DNA of 64,000 bases from Microvirga mediterraneensis (GTDB lineage Bacteria > Pseudomonadota > Alphaproteobacteria > Rhizobiales > Beijerinckiaceae): the NCBI RefSeq assembly GCF_013520865.1, contig NZ_JACDXJ010000001.1, forward strand, positions 558,001 through 622,000, written 5' to 3'. The translations under genes were made by a program, and so were the position numbers. Under the pieces are notes generated by a model. The model saw only the letters and a list, made by a program, of their open reading frames with translations. It was not told where the DNA came from and made no database searches. Positions 7,989-15,785 of the stretch are shown here, in pieces (the first letter of the stretch is position 1; the number at the start of each line of letters is the position of its first letter).

Positions 7989-8433
7989 GCTTGATATGTC
8001 TCGTGCACGTGTTTCGCTGAAGTACACCCAGGTGAGACGCCTACATAGAAAGGTAGAAGCACGAAACACACAGCGGGTATCGTGCGGACTCAAATCTGAA
8101 GCTAGATCGACCTACCGACTGGCACCGAAGTGGATAAAAAAATTGATACCGTTCAGGACCTATTACGACCAGAACACAAAGGAGGATGGCTCGGATGTAG
8201 CATCGCTCGACCATGAAGATCTGCAACAGCAAGCACAGATCGAAGAAGACCTCTTCGGTCCAATCGACGAAGGCCTATCGGCGTATGCTTCGGCAACCCA
8301 TCGTATAGACGAAGTTTCGTTTCGCCTAGCTCAACAGCAATATGACCGAGCAAAGTCGGATCGTGAGAGACAGGATGCAATGAACAAGAAATTAGATGTG
8401 ATTGGACGAGTTCTCTTAAGGTTAGGCGCATAG
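7954..8433 (+). CDS. Hypothetical basic protein (159 residues)
   Basis: The frame starts at GTG 7954, with an ATG at 7996 as the alternative start; neither has a clear ribosome site. The N-terminal 70 residues are very basic (SRKSRVK..., LHRKVEARNTQR, RLAPKWIKKLIPFR), suggesting nucleic-acid or membrane contact. The C-terminal half is acidic then helical (LQQQAQIEEDLFGPIDEGL, AQQQYDRAKSDRERQD), compatible with a coiled coil. No family is recognised. The upstream part overlaps the inverted repeat facing the resolvase, so the shorter start may be the real one. Confidence that it is translated is moderate. Confidence 0.45.
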   Translation: MSRKSRVKPNETLDMSRARVSLKYTQVRRLHRKVEARNTQRVSCGLKSEARSTYRLAPKWIKKLIPFRTYYDQNTKEDGSDVASLDHEDLQQQAQIEEDLFGPIDEGLSAYASATHRIDEVSFRLAQQQYDRAKSDRERQDAMNKKLDVIGRVLLRLGA

Positions 8434-8460
8434 CGAAAAGTTGTAGGCCAAGCCTTTCAC

Positions 8461-8489
8461 TTGACATCTATTATGTTATGATGTATTAT
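8461..8489 (+). promoter_or_regulatory. Consensus-like sigma70 promoter with no obvious gene downstream
   Basis: TTGACA at 8461-8466 and TATTAT at 8484-8489 are separated by exactly 17 bases. Transcription would start near 8496 and enter about 500 bases with no supported plus-strand reading frame but several strong hairpins. Confidence 0.6.
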
Positions 8490-9008
8490 ACAAATGTCAC
8501 AGCTCACGAGTAGCTGGTGTCTAAATACTTACAAGAACCGTGGACTCTCGTCCCTGGCTTGAGGGAGCCAGCTTCATAAGCCCTCCAACAACAACTCCGG
8601 GTAACGGATGGTAACTGTTGACGGCCTAACGGTTGGGCACTGTCCTACGCTTTCCACAAAGCGAGGACAGCTTCGTGATTGAAGTCGAAAGACAGCATTG
8701 GTGCTCTGTGGCCACTCACAACACCATCTCGATCGGGCCGTTGCCTCGCTAGCGCCGATCGACCCCGCCAGCGTAGAGATACAGGAAGCGGCACGTAAAA
8801 CGGAGACAGGCTGACGCCCCGTTACCTTCAGAGGTTGTGCTAACGAGGAGTGTTTATCGGGACGTGGATCAAACCCGGAGACACACTTTTCCCGTGACAG
8901 GGAAAGTGTGTCTTCAAACATGGATCAAATACTTGGATCCCAATGATGATCCTAATAACATACGTTCCCTCTAGAATATGCGAAGCAACGGCCGCAAAGC
9001 GGCCGTTT
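8490..9008 (+). other. Structured non-coding stretch; candidate island RNA
   Basis: No convincing gene is present between 8434 and 9178. The stretch begins at a near-consensus promoter and contains three strong stems. At 8640-8670, CTGTCCT/AGGACAG plus CGCTTT/AAAGCG close on a CCAC loop with one bulge. At 8880-8912, GACACAC...GTGTGTC forms a stem of about 13 pairs closing on GTGACA. At 8987-9007, AACGGCCGC and GCGGCCGTT form a perfect 9-bp stem with an AAA loop followed by T, like a terminator. The only long frame, 115 codons on the minus strand (8574-8921), has atypical composition and crosses two of the stems. A non-coding RNA or a remnant of replication/recombination sites is possible; no known RNA family is recognised. 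Confidence 0.3.
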
Positions 9009-9178
9009 CACTAACGTGAAGGCTCAAGCCAAAGTTGATACCAGCAAGCCCAAGGCTCCTAATGAGAGTCGATCTCCAGGCCTTGATGTAGCTAGTTTAT
9101 CAGCGGTTTCCGCTTGGTTCACTTCGTTCACCAAGTTTCACTCGCTTCGCTCGTTCAAAGTTCCAGTCTTACCAGGAT

Positions 9179-9961
9179 CTATTGATCACGACGTTCAATG
9201 GACTTCCTGGCACCTTCAGGAAGTCCATTGAACATGGAGTCGATCTGATTAGGTTGGGTAATCATCTGATCGACTATCAAGTTCACAAGACCGAATAGCT
9301 TGACCGCTGTTTCCCGATCATCTCGAAGGTCAACCTGTCCAGGGTGAACGGCATTGTTCCCGATCACACGGACGATATCTAATGCTTGCTGGATTCGTTG
9401 ATTCAGTCCCTTTTTCACCAATGAGGCAATATCCTCATTGATGTTGTCTCCCTTCTCGCCAAGATGCTTTAAGAGCCGTTGAATGGCGAGACGGAGGAGT
9501 GCCGCCGCTCCCCGTGGTGAGTGTTCGACAATGATTGCGGCTTCTTCAAAGTCAGCCCTTACGTCTGATGGTAGATCCTCACTCGGAGCGACTGACAACT
9601 TTACATCAGGGTAGGTGATCCTGTCCCCGACCCATACGGTAATCTCTCGACAGCTAAAGCACCTACTAGCCCAAAGATTGTGGAACTCATCTCGTGGAAA
9701 TGTTGATGAGTCGTGTTTCTCTAAGAAAGGCCGTTTGGATCGAGATTGTTCAAGCCATTCCAGAAGCTGTTGCTTCCTTTCTTCGCTAAACTCTAAAGAG
9801 TGTCGGACAGTATCGGAAGTCTTTTCATCGGCTATTCGAGGACGAACGGTGCGTTCAAAAGGCTCCGCCCAAAGCTTGAGCCATTGCTGATGGGCTAATG
9901 CACCACAGTGAGGACAGTTGAAGGAATCAGCCCCTAAAGTAGGAGGCGTATGTTTACTCAT
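9179..9961 (-). CDS. DUF4145 domain-containing protein with N-terminal zinc ribbon
   Basis: The 260-residue protein has an N-terminal four-cysteine zinc site (CPHCG at residues 16-20 and CFSCRE near 100) and a C-terminal DUF4145 domain. SPRGAAALLRLAIQRLLKHLG and IGNNAVHPGQVDLRDD are the family's HEPN-like core motifs. DUF4145 is common in prokaryotic defence islands and is sometimes fused to restriction or nuclease modules; here it stands alone. AGGGTG precedes the ATG. The last 19 codons before the stop contain a perfect 17-bp inverted repeat (9193-9233). It lies 55 bases downstream of the possible OGG-fold gene on the same strand and is probably co-transcribed with it. Confidence 0.85.
   Translation of the reverse strand: MSKHTPPTLGADSFNCPHCGALAHQQWLKLWAEPFERTVRPRIADEKTSDTVRHSLEFSEERKQQLLEWLEQSRSKRPFLEKHDSSTFPRDEFHNLWASRCFSCREITVWVGDRITYPDVKLSVAPSEDLPSDVRADFEEAAIIVEHSPRGAAALLRLAIQRLLKHLGEKGDNINEDIASLVKKGLNQRIQQALDIVRVIGNNAVHPGQVDLRDDRETAVKLFGLVNLIVDQMITQPNQIDSMFNGLPEGARKSIERRDQ
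9193..9233. repeat. Perfect 17-bp inverted repeat inside the 3' end of the DUF4145 gene
   Basis: GTTCAATGGACTTCCTG at 9193-9209 is exactly complementary to CAGGAAGTCCATTGAAC at 9217-9233 around a seven-base loop. It is translated as part of the protein end (MFNGLPEGARKSIER) and ends 12 bases before the stop codon. It may act as a terminator or 3'-end stabiliser of the minus-strand transcript. Confidence 0.75.
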
Positions 9962-10016
9962 CGCTTCACACCCTGAAAGCGTACTGGCTTGATGGAATTG
10001 GGCACTGATGTGGCAT

Positions 10017-10775
10017 TCAGTTCAAAGCGAAGATAGAGCGTTCCACGTCTACGGCTCTCCAATCTCGCCTCACACCTTTGGCCTCGGACCAAGTGGCCCC
10101 CTTGGCGTTCAGTTCCGCCGCTTTGTCGATGCAAAACTTACACCATGACGTGTAAGCATTACCCTTTGATCTGGTATAGCCAAGACCCACATTCACGACT
10201 CTGGATCCCCACGTGCTATCGAGTTGAGCAAGCCGAGTGATCTTCTCACCAATTTTGCTGTCGTAGATCACAGCCTGTCTAGGGTCGAGAAACATCAGAA
10301 CTTTAGAGGCAAAGGACATACCCAGGTATGGAATGTCCATCAATGCTTTGAGGGCTTGATCGAGTCGCCCCTCCTTCAGGTGAGTGCGCCCGTTTCGGAT
10401 AGCTATTTCTAGCGTACTCATGGAGGGCTTCGGCCTTCCAGACTTGCCATCTACCATCCACTTGGTTCGAGCAAGGGCAAACCCATTTGGGCCTTTCTTT
10501 GGATCCGAACCGGCGTAGTTACCCCAATAAACGACGGACAGGACACCATGGAGGTTGTCCTCGAAGCTATTGGCCCACAGTAGTTCCGAGTGGAACGTGT
10601 CGAGTGTGTGCCGATCCGCCGACGGGATGAGGGAGAAATCTTTGGTAAGTGCCAAATTGGCATAACGCAATGAAGCTACGCCTTTATCGGGTGACCGAAC
10701 GAGACGGGCCGGGGGATAGGCGTAACAGCCTCTTGCCCTCTCCCACTCGAGTATCCCCCATCTTTGGATGTCCAT
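10017..10775 (-). CDS. Hypothetical protein, possible OGG/HhH glycosylase-like fold
   Basis: The 252-residue protein is not firmly recognised. The segment DIPYLGMSFASKVLMFLDPRQAVIYDSKIG (about residues 146-175) resembles the helix-hairpin-helix plus downstream aspartate of the OGG-fold family of 8-oxoguanine glycosylase-like proteins. The lysine in FASK and aspartate in YDSK would sit at the catalytic K/D positions. The N-terminal part is aromatic-rich (WGILEWERARGCYAYPPARL) and the C-terminal part is basic. It is the first gene of a probable two-gene unit with the DUF4145 gene. Assignment to a DNA-repair-like fold is tentative and needs a structure prediction; a defence role is inference from context. 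Confidence 0.6.
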   Translation of the reverse strand: MDIQRWGILEWERARGCYAYPPARLVRSPDKGVASLRYANLALTKDFSLIPSADRHTLDTFHSELLWANSFEDNLHGVLSVVYWGNYAGSDPKKGPNGFALARTKWMVDGKSGRPKPSMSTLEIAIRNGRTHLKEGRLDQALKALMDIPYLGMSFASKVLMFLDPRQAVIYDSKIGEKITRLAQLDSTWGSRVVNVGLGYTRSKGNAYTSWCKFCIDKAAELNAKGATWSEAKGVRRDWRAVDVERSIFALN

Positions 10776-10877
10776 CTCTACGCCCCAGACACTGACTACC
10801 TCTGTGTAATGTAGTTCGGAGCGTGCCTATCGGTCCAGCTTCACTCACCCGTACTAAGATTACAATTTGCCACAGTT

Positions 10878-10900
10878 CTTGCCACACTCGTTGTGGCAAG
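10878..10900. repeat. Inverted repeat near the right end of the island
   Basis: CTTGCCACA (10878-10886) pairs perfectly with TGTGGCAAG (10892-10900) over a five-base loop. It lies in the gene-free 245 bases between the start of the last cargo gene (10775) and the right flanking repeat (11020). It could be an arm-type or excisionase/integrase binding site or an operator. Confidence 0.4.
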
Positions 10901-11149
10901 CCTCCAAACCGGGAAGCTCTGATCGGCTCCCGATAGCTTTGTGTGATCGAAGGAATCGGGTAGTGTCAGCGCTGTGATGAACTGACTTGTTTAGAGGGGT
11001 AGAGGTCCGAAAGTCCTAGGCGCATGGGAAACCTGTCGGGGGATCGGCTTCGCTCATGTAGCGATTGAAGCGGGGCTGAACAACCCATAACCGCTTCGAC
11101 CCATGGCCGAATCCCGCCGGAAAGCCCTCCCCCGCCCCGCACGGGCCGA

Positions 11150-11179
11150 TTGACAGACCGAAGCCGAGAGGCCTAAAAC
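11150..11179 (+). promoter_or_regulatory. Promoter of the intact tRNA-Ala(CGC), element-borne copy
   Basis: TTGACA at 11150-11155 and TAAAAC at 11174-11179, spacing 18, lie 30 bases before the tRNA. The host tRNA is therefore expressed from the copy delivered by the island. Confidence 0.55.
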
Positions 11180-11208
11180 GTCCGCCACTTGGCTCGATTC
11201 AATCGACC

Positions 11209-11307
<99 letters not shown>

Positions 11308-11618
11308 ACTAAAAGCCGCGCGCGATCAAGAGCTTACGCTTCGCCGTGGAATACCGCAGTGGTATACACGGAGACCTAAACGACGCGGCTGATCTCCCTG
11401 GACTGAACTGCCAGCCAACTTCGCCGAGCTTCAGGGATCGCCCGCTCTGCATCGCTCGGGCCATGTCGCAGCCGAGGGCCGTCATGCCCTTGGACGAAGC
11501 GGAGTCGGCAGGGCAATGCCCTGCCCGCCTGCCCATGCCGTCGAGAACGACCCAACCTCCTGCAATCACGCCCCCATAGCCATGGTCGAGGAGGCCGTGA
11601 GCTCCCATCTTAAGGGCG

Positions 11619-13475
11619 ATGGCCGTTTCCGTTTTTCCCTCAAGCCGTCCCCTGCGCGAGCGGGTCGGCGCCTTGCGTCATATCCCGTCTCTGTTTCGTC
11701 TTGTCTGGCAGTCAAGCCCAAGGCTCACGATCGCCAGCTTCGGGCTGCGGCTGGCCCGTTCAGCTCTGCCCATTATGGTCCTTTATATCGGCAAGCTCAT
11801 CATCGATGAGGTCGTAGCCCAGCCCCAGCTTCCATCGCCGGGCGTAAGCCTCGGCGATTGGATCGGCAGCGGCCGGCTTGATGGTCTCGGTGGGCTGGTC
11901 CTTCTGGAGCTGCTCCTGGCCATCCTTGCCGATCTCCTCGGGCGAGCCAGTACCCTTGTCGACAGCCTCCTGTCCGAACGGTACAGCAACTTCGCCAGCA
12001 TCCGCCTGATGGAGCATGCGACGACGCTCGATCTCGAGCAGTTCGAGAGCAGCGACCAGCAGGACCGATTGGAACGAGCCCGCCGTCAGGTGACCGGGCG
12101 AACGACCCTCCTGACCCAGATCTTCGGGCAGATCCAGGATGTGCTCACGGTCCTGTCGCTCGCCGCCGGCCTGCTCGCCTATGCACCGTGGCTCATTGTG
12201 CTGATCATCCTGGCGCTCGTGCCCGCCTTCGTCGGCGAGGTGCATTTCAATGCGCAGGGCTATCGGCTCAACTACTTCCGCACCCCGGAACGGCGCCAGC
12301 TCGACTACATCCGCTATCTCGGCTCGAGCGTCGAGACCGCGAAGGAGGTCAAGCTCTTTGGTCTCAATGCCTTCCTGGTCGAGCGCTTCAGAGGATTCGC
12401 GGACCGGATGTATGCCGACAACCGGCGGCTTGCGATCCACCGGGCCGCATGGGGCACGCTCTTCGCTGCCCTCGCATCCAGCGCCTATTACCTGGCCTAT
12501 GCCCTGATCGTCTGGAAGACCGTTCGGGGAGAGTTCAGCATCGGCGACCTGACGTTCCTGTCCGGTTCGTTCCTGCGCCTGCGCGGTCTGCTCGAGGGAT
12601 TGCTTCTGGGCTTTTCCCAGATCGCCGGGCAGGCGCTGTACCTGGAGGATCTGTTCTCCTTCTTCGATGTCCGCCCGAGCATCGCCTCGCCGCCCGACCC
12701 GCGGCCGTTTCCACAGCCGCTGCGCTCGGGGATCGTGTTCGAGAACGTCGGCTTCCGGTATCCGGACTCGGATCACTGGGCGGTCCGCCACCTGAGCCTG
12801 ACGCTGAGAGCCGGAGAGGTCGTGGCCCTGGTCGGAGAGAACGGCGCCGGCAAGACCACGATCGTGAAGCTGCTTGCGCGTCTCTATGACCCGACGGAGG
12901 GGCGGATCCTTCTCGATGGCCATGATCTGCGCGAATACGATCTGACCGACCTGCGGCGCCACATCGGCGTAATCTTCCAGGATTTCGTGCGGTTTCACTT
13001 CACGGCTGGCGAGAACATCGGAACGGGCCAGATCGAGGCGACCGACGATCGCAACCGGATCCGGCAGGCGGCGGAGCGCAGCCTCGCCGACCGGATCATC
13101 CAACGCCTGCCTCGAGGCTATGACCAGCCGCTCGGCAAGCGGTTCCGGGAGGGGGCGGACCTGTCTGGGGGCGAATGGCAGAAGATCGCCATCGCCCGCG
13201 CCTACATGCGGAATGCCGAGATTCTCATCCTGGACGAGCCGACAGCCGCTCTCGACGCCCGCTCGGAATACGAGGTCTTCCAGCGGTTCCGGGATCTCAG
13301 CCTCGGGAAGACAGCGGTTCTGATCTCGCACCGGTTCTCGACGGTGCGAATGGCGGATCGGATTCTCGTTTTGGAGAACGGGCAGGTTGTCGAGGCCGGT
13401 TCGCACGAACAGCTCGTTGCCTCGGGAGGGCGCTACGCCGAGCTGTTCGAGCTGCAGGCCTCCGGCTACCGCTGA
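11619..13475 (+). CDS. ABC transporter, fused permease/ATP-binding exporter
   Basis: The 618-residue protein is a type IV (exporter) half-transporter of the inner membrane. Residues 1-340 form the six-helix transmembrane domain (for example LIVLIILALVPAFVGEV and LFAALASSAYYLAYALIVW). Residues about 375-610 are the ATPase domain with Walker A GENGAGKTT, signature LSGGEWQ, Walker B ILILDEPTAALD and H-loop LISHRFS. The LSGGEWQ variant and the lack of an N-terminal peptidase are seen in peptide exporters of the LanT/McjD kind, so a small peptide or lipid substrate is plausible. The RTX protein gene follows 690 bases later, but no membrane-fusion or outer-membrane partner is nearby. AAGGG lies very close (two bases) to the ATG used. 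Confidence 0.9.
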   Translation: MAVSVFPSSRPLRERVGALRHIPSLFRLVWQSSPRLTIASFGLRLARSALPIMVLYIGKLIIDEVVAQPQLPSPGVSLGDWIGSGRLDGLGGLVLLELLLAILADLLGRASTLVDSLLSERYSNFASIRLMEHATTLDLEQFESSDQQDRLERARRQVTGRTTLLTQIFGQIQDVLTVLSLAAGLLAYAPWLIVLIILALVPAFVGEVHFNAQGYRLNYFRTPERRQLDYIRYLGSSVETAKEVKLFGLNAFLVERFRGFADRMYADNRRLAIHRAAWGTLFAALASSAYYLAYALIVWKTVRGEFSIGDLTFLSGSFLRLRGLLEGLLLGFSQIAGQALYLEDLFSFFDVRPSIASPPDPRPFPQPLRSGIVFENVGFRYPDSDHWAVRHLSLTLRAGEVVALVGENGAGKTTIVKLLARLYDPTEGRILLDGHDLREYDLTDLRRHIGVIFQDFVRFHFTAGENIGTGQIEATDDRNRIRQAAERSLADRIIQRLPRGYDQPLGKRFREGADLSGGEWQKIAIARAYMRNAEILILDEPTAALDARSEYEVFQRFRDLSLGKTAVLISHRFSTVRMADRILVLENGQVVEAGSHEQLVASGGRYAELFELQASGYR

Positions 13476-13478
13476 AAG

Positions 13479-13495
13479 CGCCGTGGTTCACGGCG
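13479..13495 (+). terminator. Hairpin after the ABC exporter gene
   Basis: CGCCGTG (13479-13485) pairs with CACGGCG (13489-13495) around GTT just after the stop codon. No T-run follows, so it is a weak candidate. Apart from the small gene at 13694-13810, the interval 13476-14163 shows nothing else. Confidence 0.35.
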
Positions 13496-13693
13496 GCCCG
13501 CAATCCCCGGGTCCGAGCATGGCCTGAATGTCGACGAGGGTTCTCGCGCGGGTCGGATTGCCTGCTCCTGCCGGTAAAGACATGGACGATGGCCTGTGCC
13601 ACGCGCACCCGAACCGGGAACCGCGACGGCCTGGATCCGAGGACATTGCGTTTGAATGCAGCCCCCTACCGCCGTCGGACGCGATGCGAGGCG

Positions 13694-13810
13694 TCAGGGG
13701 GCTATCATGGCGGCGGCCACTATGGTGGCCGCATAGGCCGACAGGGTGACGAAGGGGACGAGCACTGTTGCAACCACGGCGAGGCCAAGGGACGTCTTGA
13801 GGGTTTGCAT
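13694..13810 (-). CDS. 38-residue membrane microprotein (paralogue of the one at 19002-19118)
   Basis: A 39-codon frame from ATG 13808-13810 to TGA 13694-13696 encodes MQTLKTSLGLAVV... with a positively charged start, a hydrophobic stretch, a central proline at 19, AYA at 25-27 and a C-terminal proline. AAAGGAG lies eight bases before the ATG. The frame at 19002-19118 has the same length, P19, AYA 25-27, final P and the same ribosome-site layout, which argues strongly that both are real genes. The peptide could be a single-span membrane protein or a secreted peptide cleaved after AYA. The function is unknown. It lies convergent to the ABC exporter gene. Confidence 0.7.
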   Translation of the reverse strand: MQTLKTSLGLAVVATVLVPFVTLSAYAATIVAAAMIAP

Positions 13811-14163
13811 GAGGGGGCTCCTTTGGGGTTCGGCCTCAAGACTGCGGTCAGAAAGCTAACCCGCAGTTAACCTTGAGCATAAAATCAGGCGGCCCTTCGA
13901 TGCTGCGCCTGCGGCAAGTCCTTCCGTGGCTCCCGCGCCCCCCGGAACGAGGCCCCCCCTGCGGGCCTCCCCCATGAGCCGACGATCACCGGCTGCGACG
14001 GGCGACGGATCGAGACGTCGGCATCCGTCAAGACGCCTGAAGCCGTTCCCCGGAGAAACCCTTCGATGATGATCGATGGAACTGCGAGGCGATCAACGAT
14101 GTTGATGATTTCGCCGTCCCTGTCGCGGCCTCGGGATCGCCGAGTTGTTGAGGGAATTAGTCA

Positions 14164-15291
14164 ATGCCCACTGTTATCGCCATCGAAGCCAAGCCCGTCG
14201 AGTTCGAGAACGTCGACAGCAATTTTCTTCACCTCTACCTCGTCAAGACCGAAACCGACGAACAGGGGCGTGTCCTATCCGAGAAAGTGATCCGAGGCTC
14301 CGTCAAGAACAACGACGACCTTCGAACGATTGCCGGCGCGGATCTCGCATCCTCCCCGGACCGGCGCGGCTCCGACACCCCCGAGGAGCGGCATCGCAAA
14401 GTGCTCGATCTCGGCGGACGTGATGCCAACGATGTCTGGCAGGTCATGGTCCAGCATGCTGCCAACATCGATAAGGCCGGCCTGCGTTACAGCTATGACA
14501 TTGCCAAGGCTCTTCCCGGGTATGATCTCAACAGCAACTCGGTGATCGCATCCGTGCTTCATTCCGTGGGCCTGGATTTCAGCACGAGCCTCCCGAGCGA
14601 CGTGAGCCGATCCGAAGTCCCGCTCTACGGCCAACTCAAGTACATGAATGTCGACGACGCTCTCTTCGGAACGGCGGGCAGCGACCAGATTCTGGGTGGT
14701 GTTGGAAACGACCGACTGTATGGTCGTGACATCAACGACCGCCTCTATGGAGAAGACGGCAACGACCGTCTTCACGGCGGGAACGGCGACGATCTTCTGA
14801 GCGGCGGCAGCGGCAACGACAACCTGGACGGCGGCGACGGCAACGATAGGCTCGATGGCGGGAGCGGCAACGATCGTCTCTATGGCAGCTTCGGCGACGA
14901 TGTTCTGAAAGGCGGGAGCGGCAACGATCGTCTCTATGGCGAGTCGGGTGCGGATACCCTGAGCGGCGGTTCGGGAAAAGACGCCTTCATCTACAACACG
15001 CTTCCGAAAGTCGCCGCGGATGTGGACACCATCCGGGACTTCTCGGTTGCCGATGACACGTTCTGGCTGAACAACAAGGTGTTCACGGGCCTGGGAAGCG
15101 AAGGCCGGTTGAAGTCTTCGGCCTTCTGGACGGGAACAGAGGCCCATGACGCAACCGACCGCCTCATCTACGACCGTGCCAACGGCGTCCTCTATTACGA
15201 TCAGGACGGTACCGGCGCGGCGGAGCAGACCATGGTGGTCAAGCTCTCCGCAGGCCTGAAGATGACCAGCCTGGATTTTCTGGTGACCTAA
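14164..15291 (+). CDS. RTX-type calcium-binding repeat protein
   Basis: The 375-residue protein has an N-terminal domain without recognised family (residues 1-165), then about ten glycine/aspartate nonapeptide repeats (GNDRLYG, GGNGDDLLSGGSGND and similar, about 170-275), then a serralysin-type C-terminal region (DAFIYNTL...DTIRDFSVADD, YYDQDGTGAAEQTMVVKL). Such proteins bind calcium in the repeats and are exported by type I secretion using a C-terminal signal. There is no N-terminal signal peptide. GAGGGAA precedes the ATG by seven bases. No protease motif HExxH is seen, so it is probably a surface or biofilm protein rather than an enzyme. No complete secretion system is adjacent. Confidence 0.9.
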   Translation: MPTVIAIEAKPVEFENVDSNFLHLYLVKTETDEQGRVLSEKVIRGSVKNNDDLRTIAGADLASSPDRRGSDTPEERHRKVLDLGGRDANDVWQVMVQHAANIDKAGLRYSYDIAKALPGYDLNSNSVIASVLHSVGLDFSTSLPSDVSRSEVPLYGQLKYMNVDDALFGTAGSDQILGGVGNDRLYGRDINDRLYGEDGNDRLHGGNGDDLLSGGSGNDNLDGGDGNDRLDGGSGNDRLYGSFGDDVLKGGSGNDRLYGESGADTLSGGSGKDAFIYNTLPKVAADVDTIRDFSVADDTFWLNNKVFTGLGSEGRLKSSAFWTGTEAHDATDRLIYDRANGVLYYDQDGTGAAEQTMVVKLSAGLKMTSLDFLVT

Positions 15292-15343
15292 CGCAGCGGA
15301 CCTAAGACTGGACCGACTGTTGGGTCCGAAACGGCGCATTCAG

Positions 15344-15380
15344 ACGTCCCAGCCGACTGATCTTCGGCTGGGACGTTTGT
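15344..15380 (+). terminator. Rho-independent terminator of the RTX gene
   Basis: ACGTCCCAGCCGA (15344-15356) pairs perfectly with TCGGCTGGGACGT (15364-15376) over a seven-base loop, followed by TTGTTGTT. Confidence 0.85.
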
Positions 15381-15476
15381 TGTTGCGGCGCGATGCGTCT
15401 CACATCCCTCGACAGCCCATGCGCTGCGTTCGGCATGAATTCCGGTCTGCGTCAGGCGTTCCTATCGGCAGCCGTC

Positions 15477-15785
15477 TCAAGCGCCGCGGCTCTCCAGGTA
15501 AACTTTCGCGGCCTTGATGGCGGCGTCGCATTGGGTCGATGTGCCGCCGAGGATCTCTTCGGGCGCGGTGCGGCCGGTCCAGACGTCGAACGTGGCCTTG
15601 ACGACCCAGAGCGGGTCGGCGACCGCCCGGTCGGCCAGCTTCGGCAGTGAAGCCTCCGCGCAGGTTCGCACGTCGGCGATGACCGCCTGAGGGGCGCGGA
15701 TCTGGGCCAGGCGTTCGTTCATGTCCGCCTGGAGCGGATCGACGATCAGCACGCTGACGATGGAAGCCAGGAGTTCTTGAAGCAT
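15477..15785 (-). CDS. Hypothetical protein (102 residues)
   Basis: No family is recognised. From the ATG at 15783-15785, preceded by AGAGG, the product starts with a moderately hydrophobic helix (LQELLASIVSVLIVDPLQ) that may be an uncleaved membrane anchor. A helical domain with two cysteines follows (VRTCAEASLPKL and STQCDAAIKAAKVYLESRG). The C-terminal part with a conserved-looking TFDVWTGRTAPEEILGG suggests a periplasmic or inner-membrane-attached domain. An upstream in-frame start (15836) would add 17 residues without a ribosome site. It is transcribed toward the RTX terminator. Confidence 0.6.
   Translation of the reverse strand: MLQELLASIVSVLIVDPLQADMNERLAQIRAPQAVIADVRTCAEASLPKLADRAVADPLWVVKATFDVWTGRTAPEEILGGTSTQCDAAIKAAKVYLESRGA

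Larger units (their letters stand above)
3336..11020 (+). mobile_element. Integrative genomic island inserted in tRNA-Ala(CGC)
   Basis: Evidence for a discrete element: flanking 227-bp direct repeats ending in a split tRNA gene, a tyrosine integrase immediately inside the left end, a serine resolvase within, and lower G+C than the surroundings. Cargo in order is integrase, a small membrane peptide, an unknown protein, a PIN-like protein, a DUF2971 protein, the resolvase, an unknown protein, a structured non-coding stretch, a DUF4145 protein and a possible OGG-fold protein. No conjugation, replication or phage structural genes are seen, so it is not self-transmissible by itself. Unusually, the element brought its own copy of the tRNA promoter and 5' half, which completes the host tRNA at the right end. 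Confidence 0.88.

Noticed and set aside
8574..8921. 115-codon minus-strand reading frame in the island
   Set aside because: It crosses two strong stems, has no ribosome site or recognisable motif, and its composition is serine/arginine-rich without fold-like patterns. Kept as non-coding.
9016..9231. 71-codon plus-strand frame before the DUF4145 gene
   Set aside because: No ribosome site, overlaps the palindromic end of a well-supported opposite gene, low-complexity sequence.
11309..11608. 99-codon minus-strand frame after tRNA-Ala
   Set aside because: No ribosome site or family features; the segment looks like ordinary intergenic DNA.
11760..13406. 548-codon frame antisense to the ABC exporter
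   Set aside because: Shadow frame produced by high G+C; the plus strand encodes complete Walker and signature motifs.
14700..14980. Possible CRISPR-like regular repeat
   Set aside because: The periodicity is that of glycine/aspartate nonapeptides in an RTX protein, in frame and without spacers.
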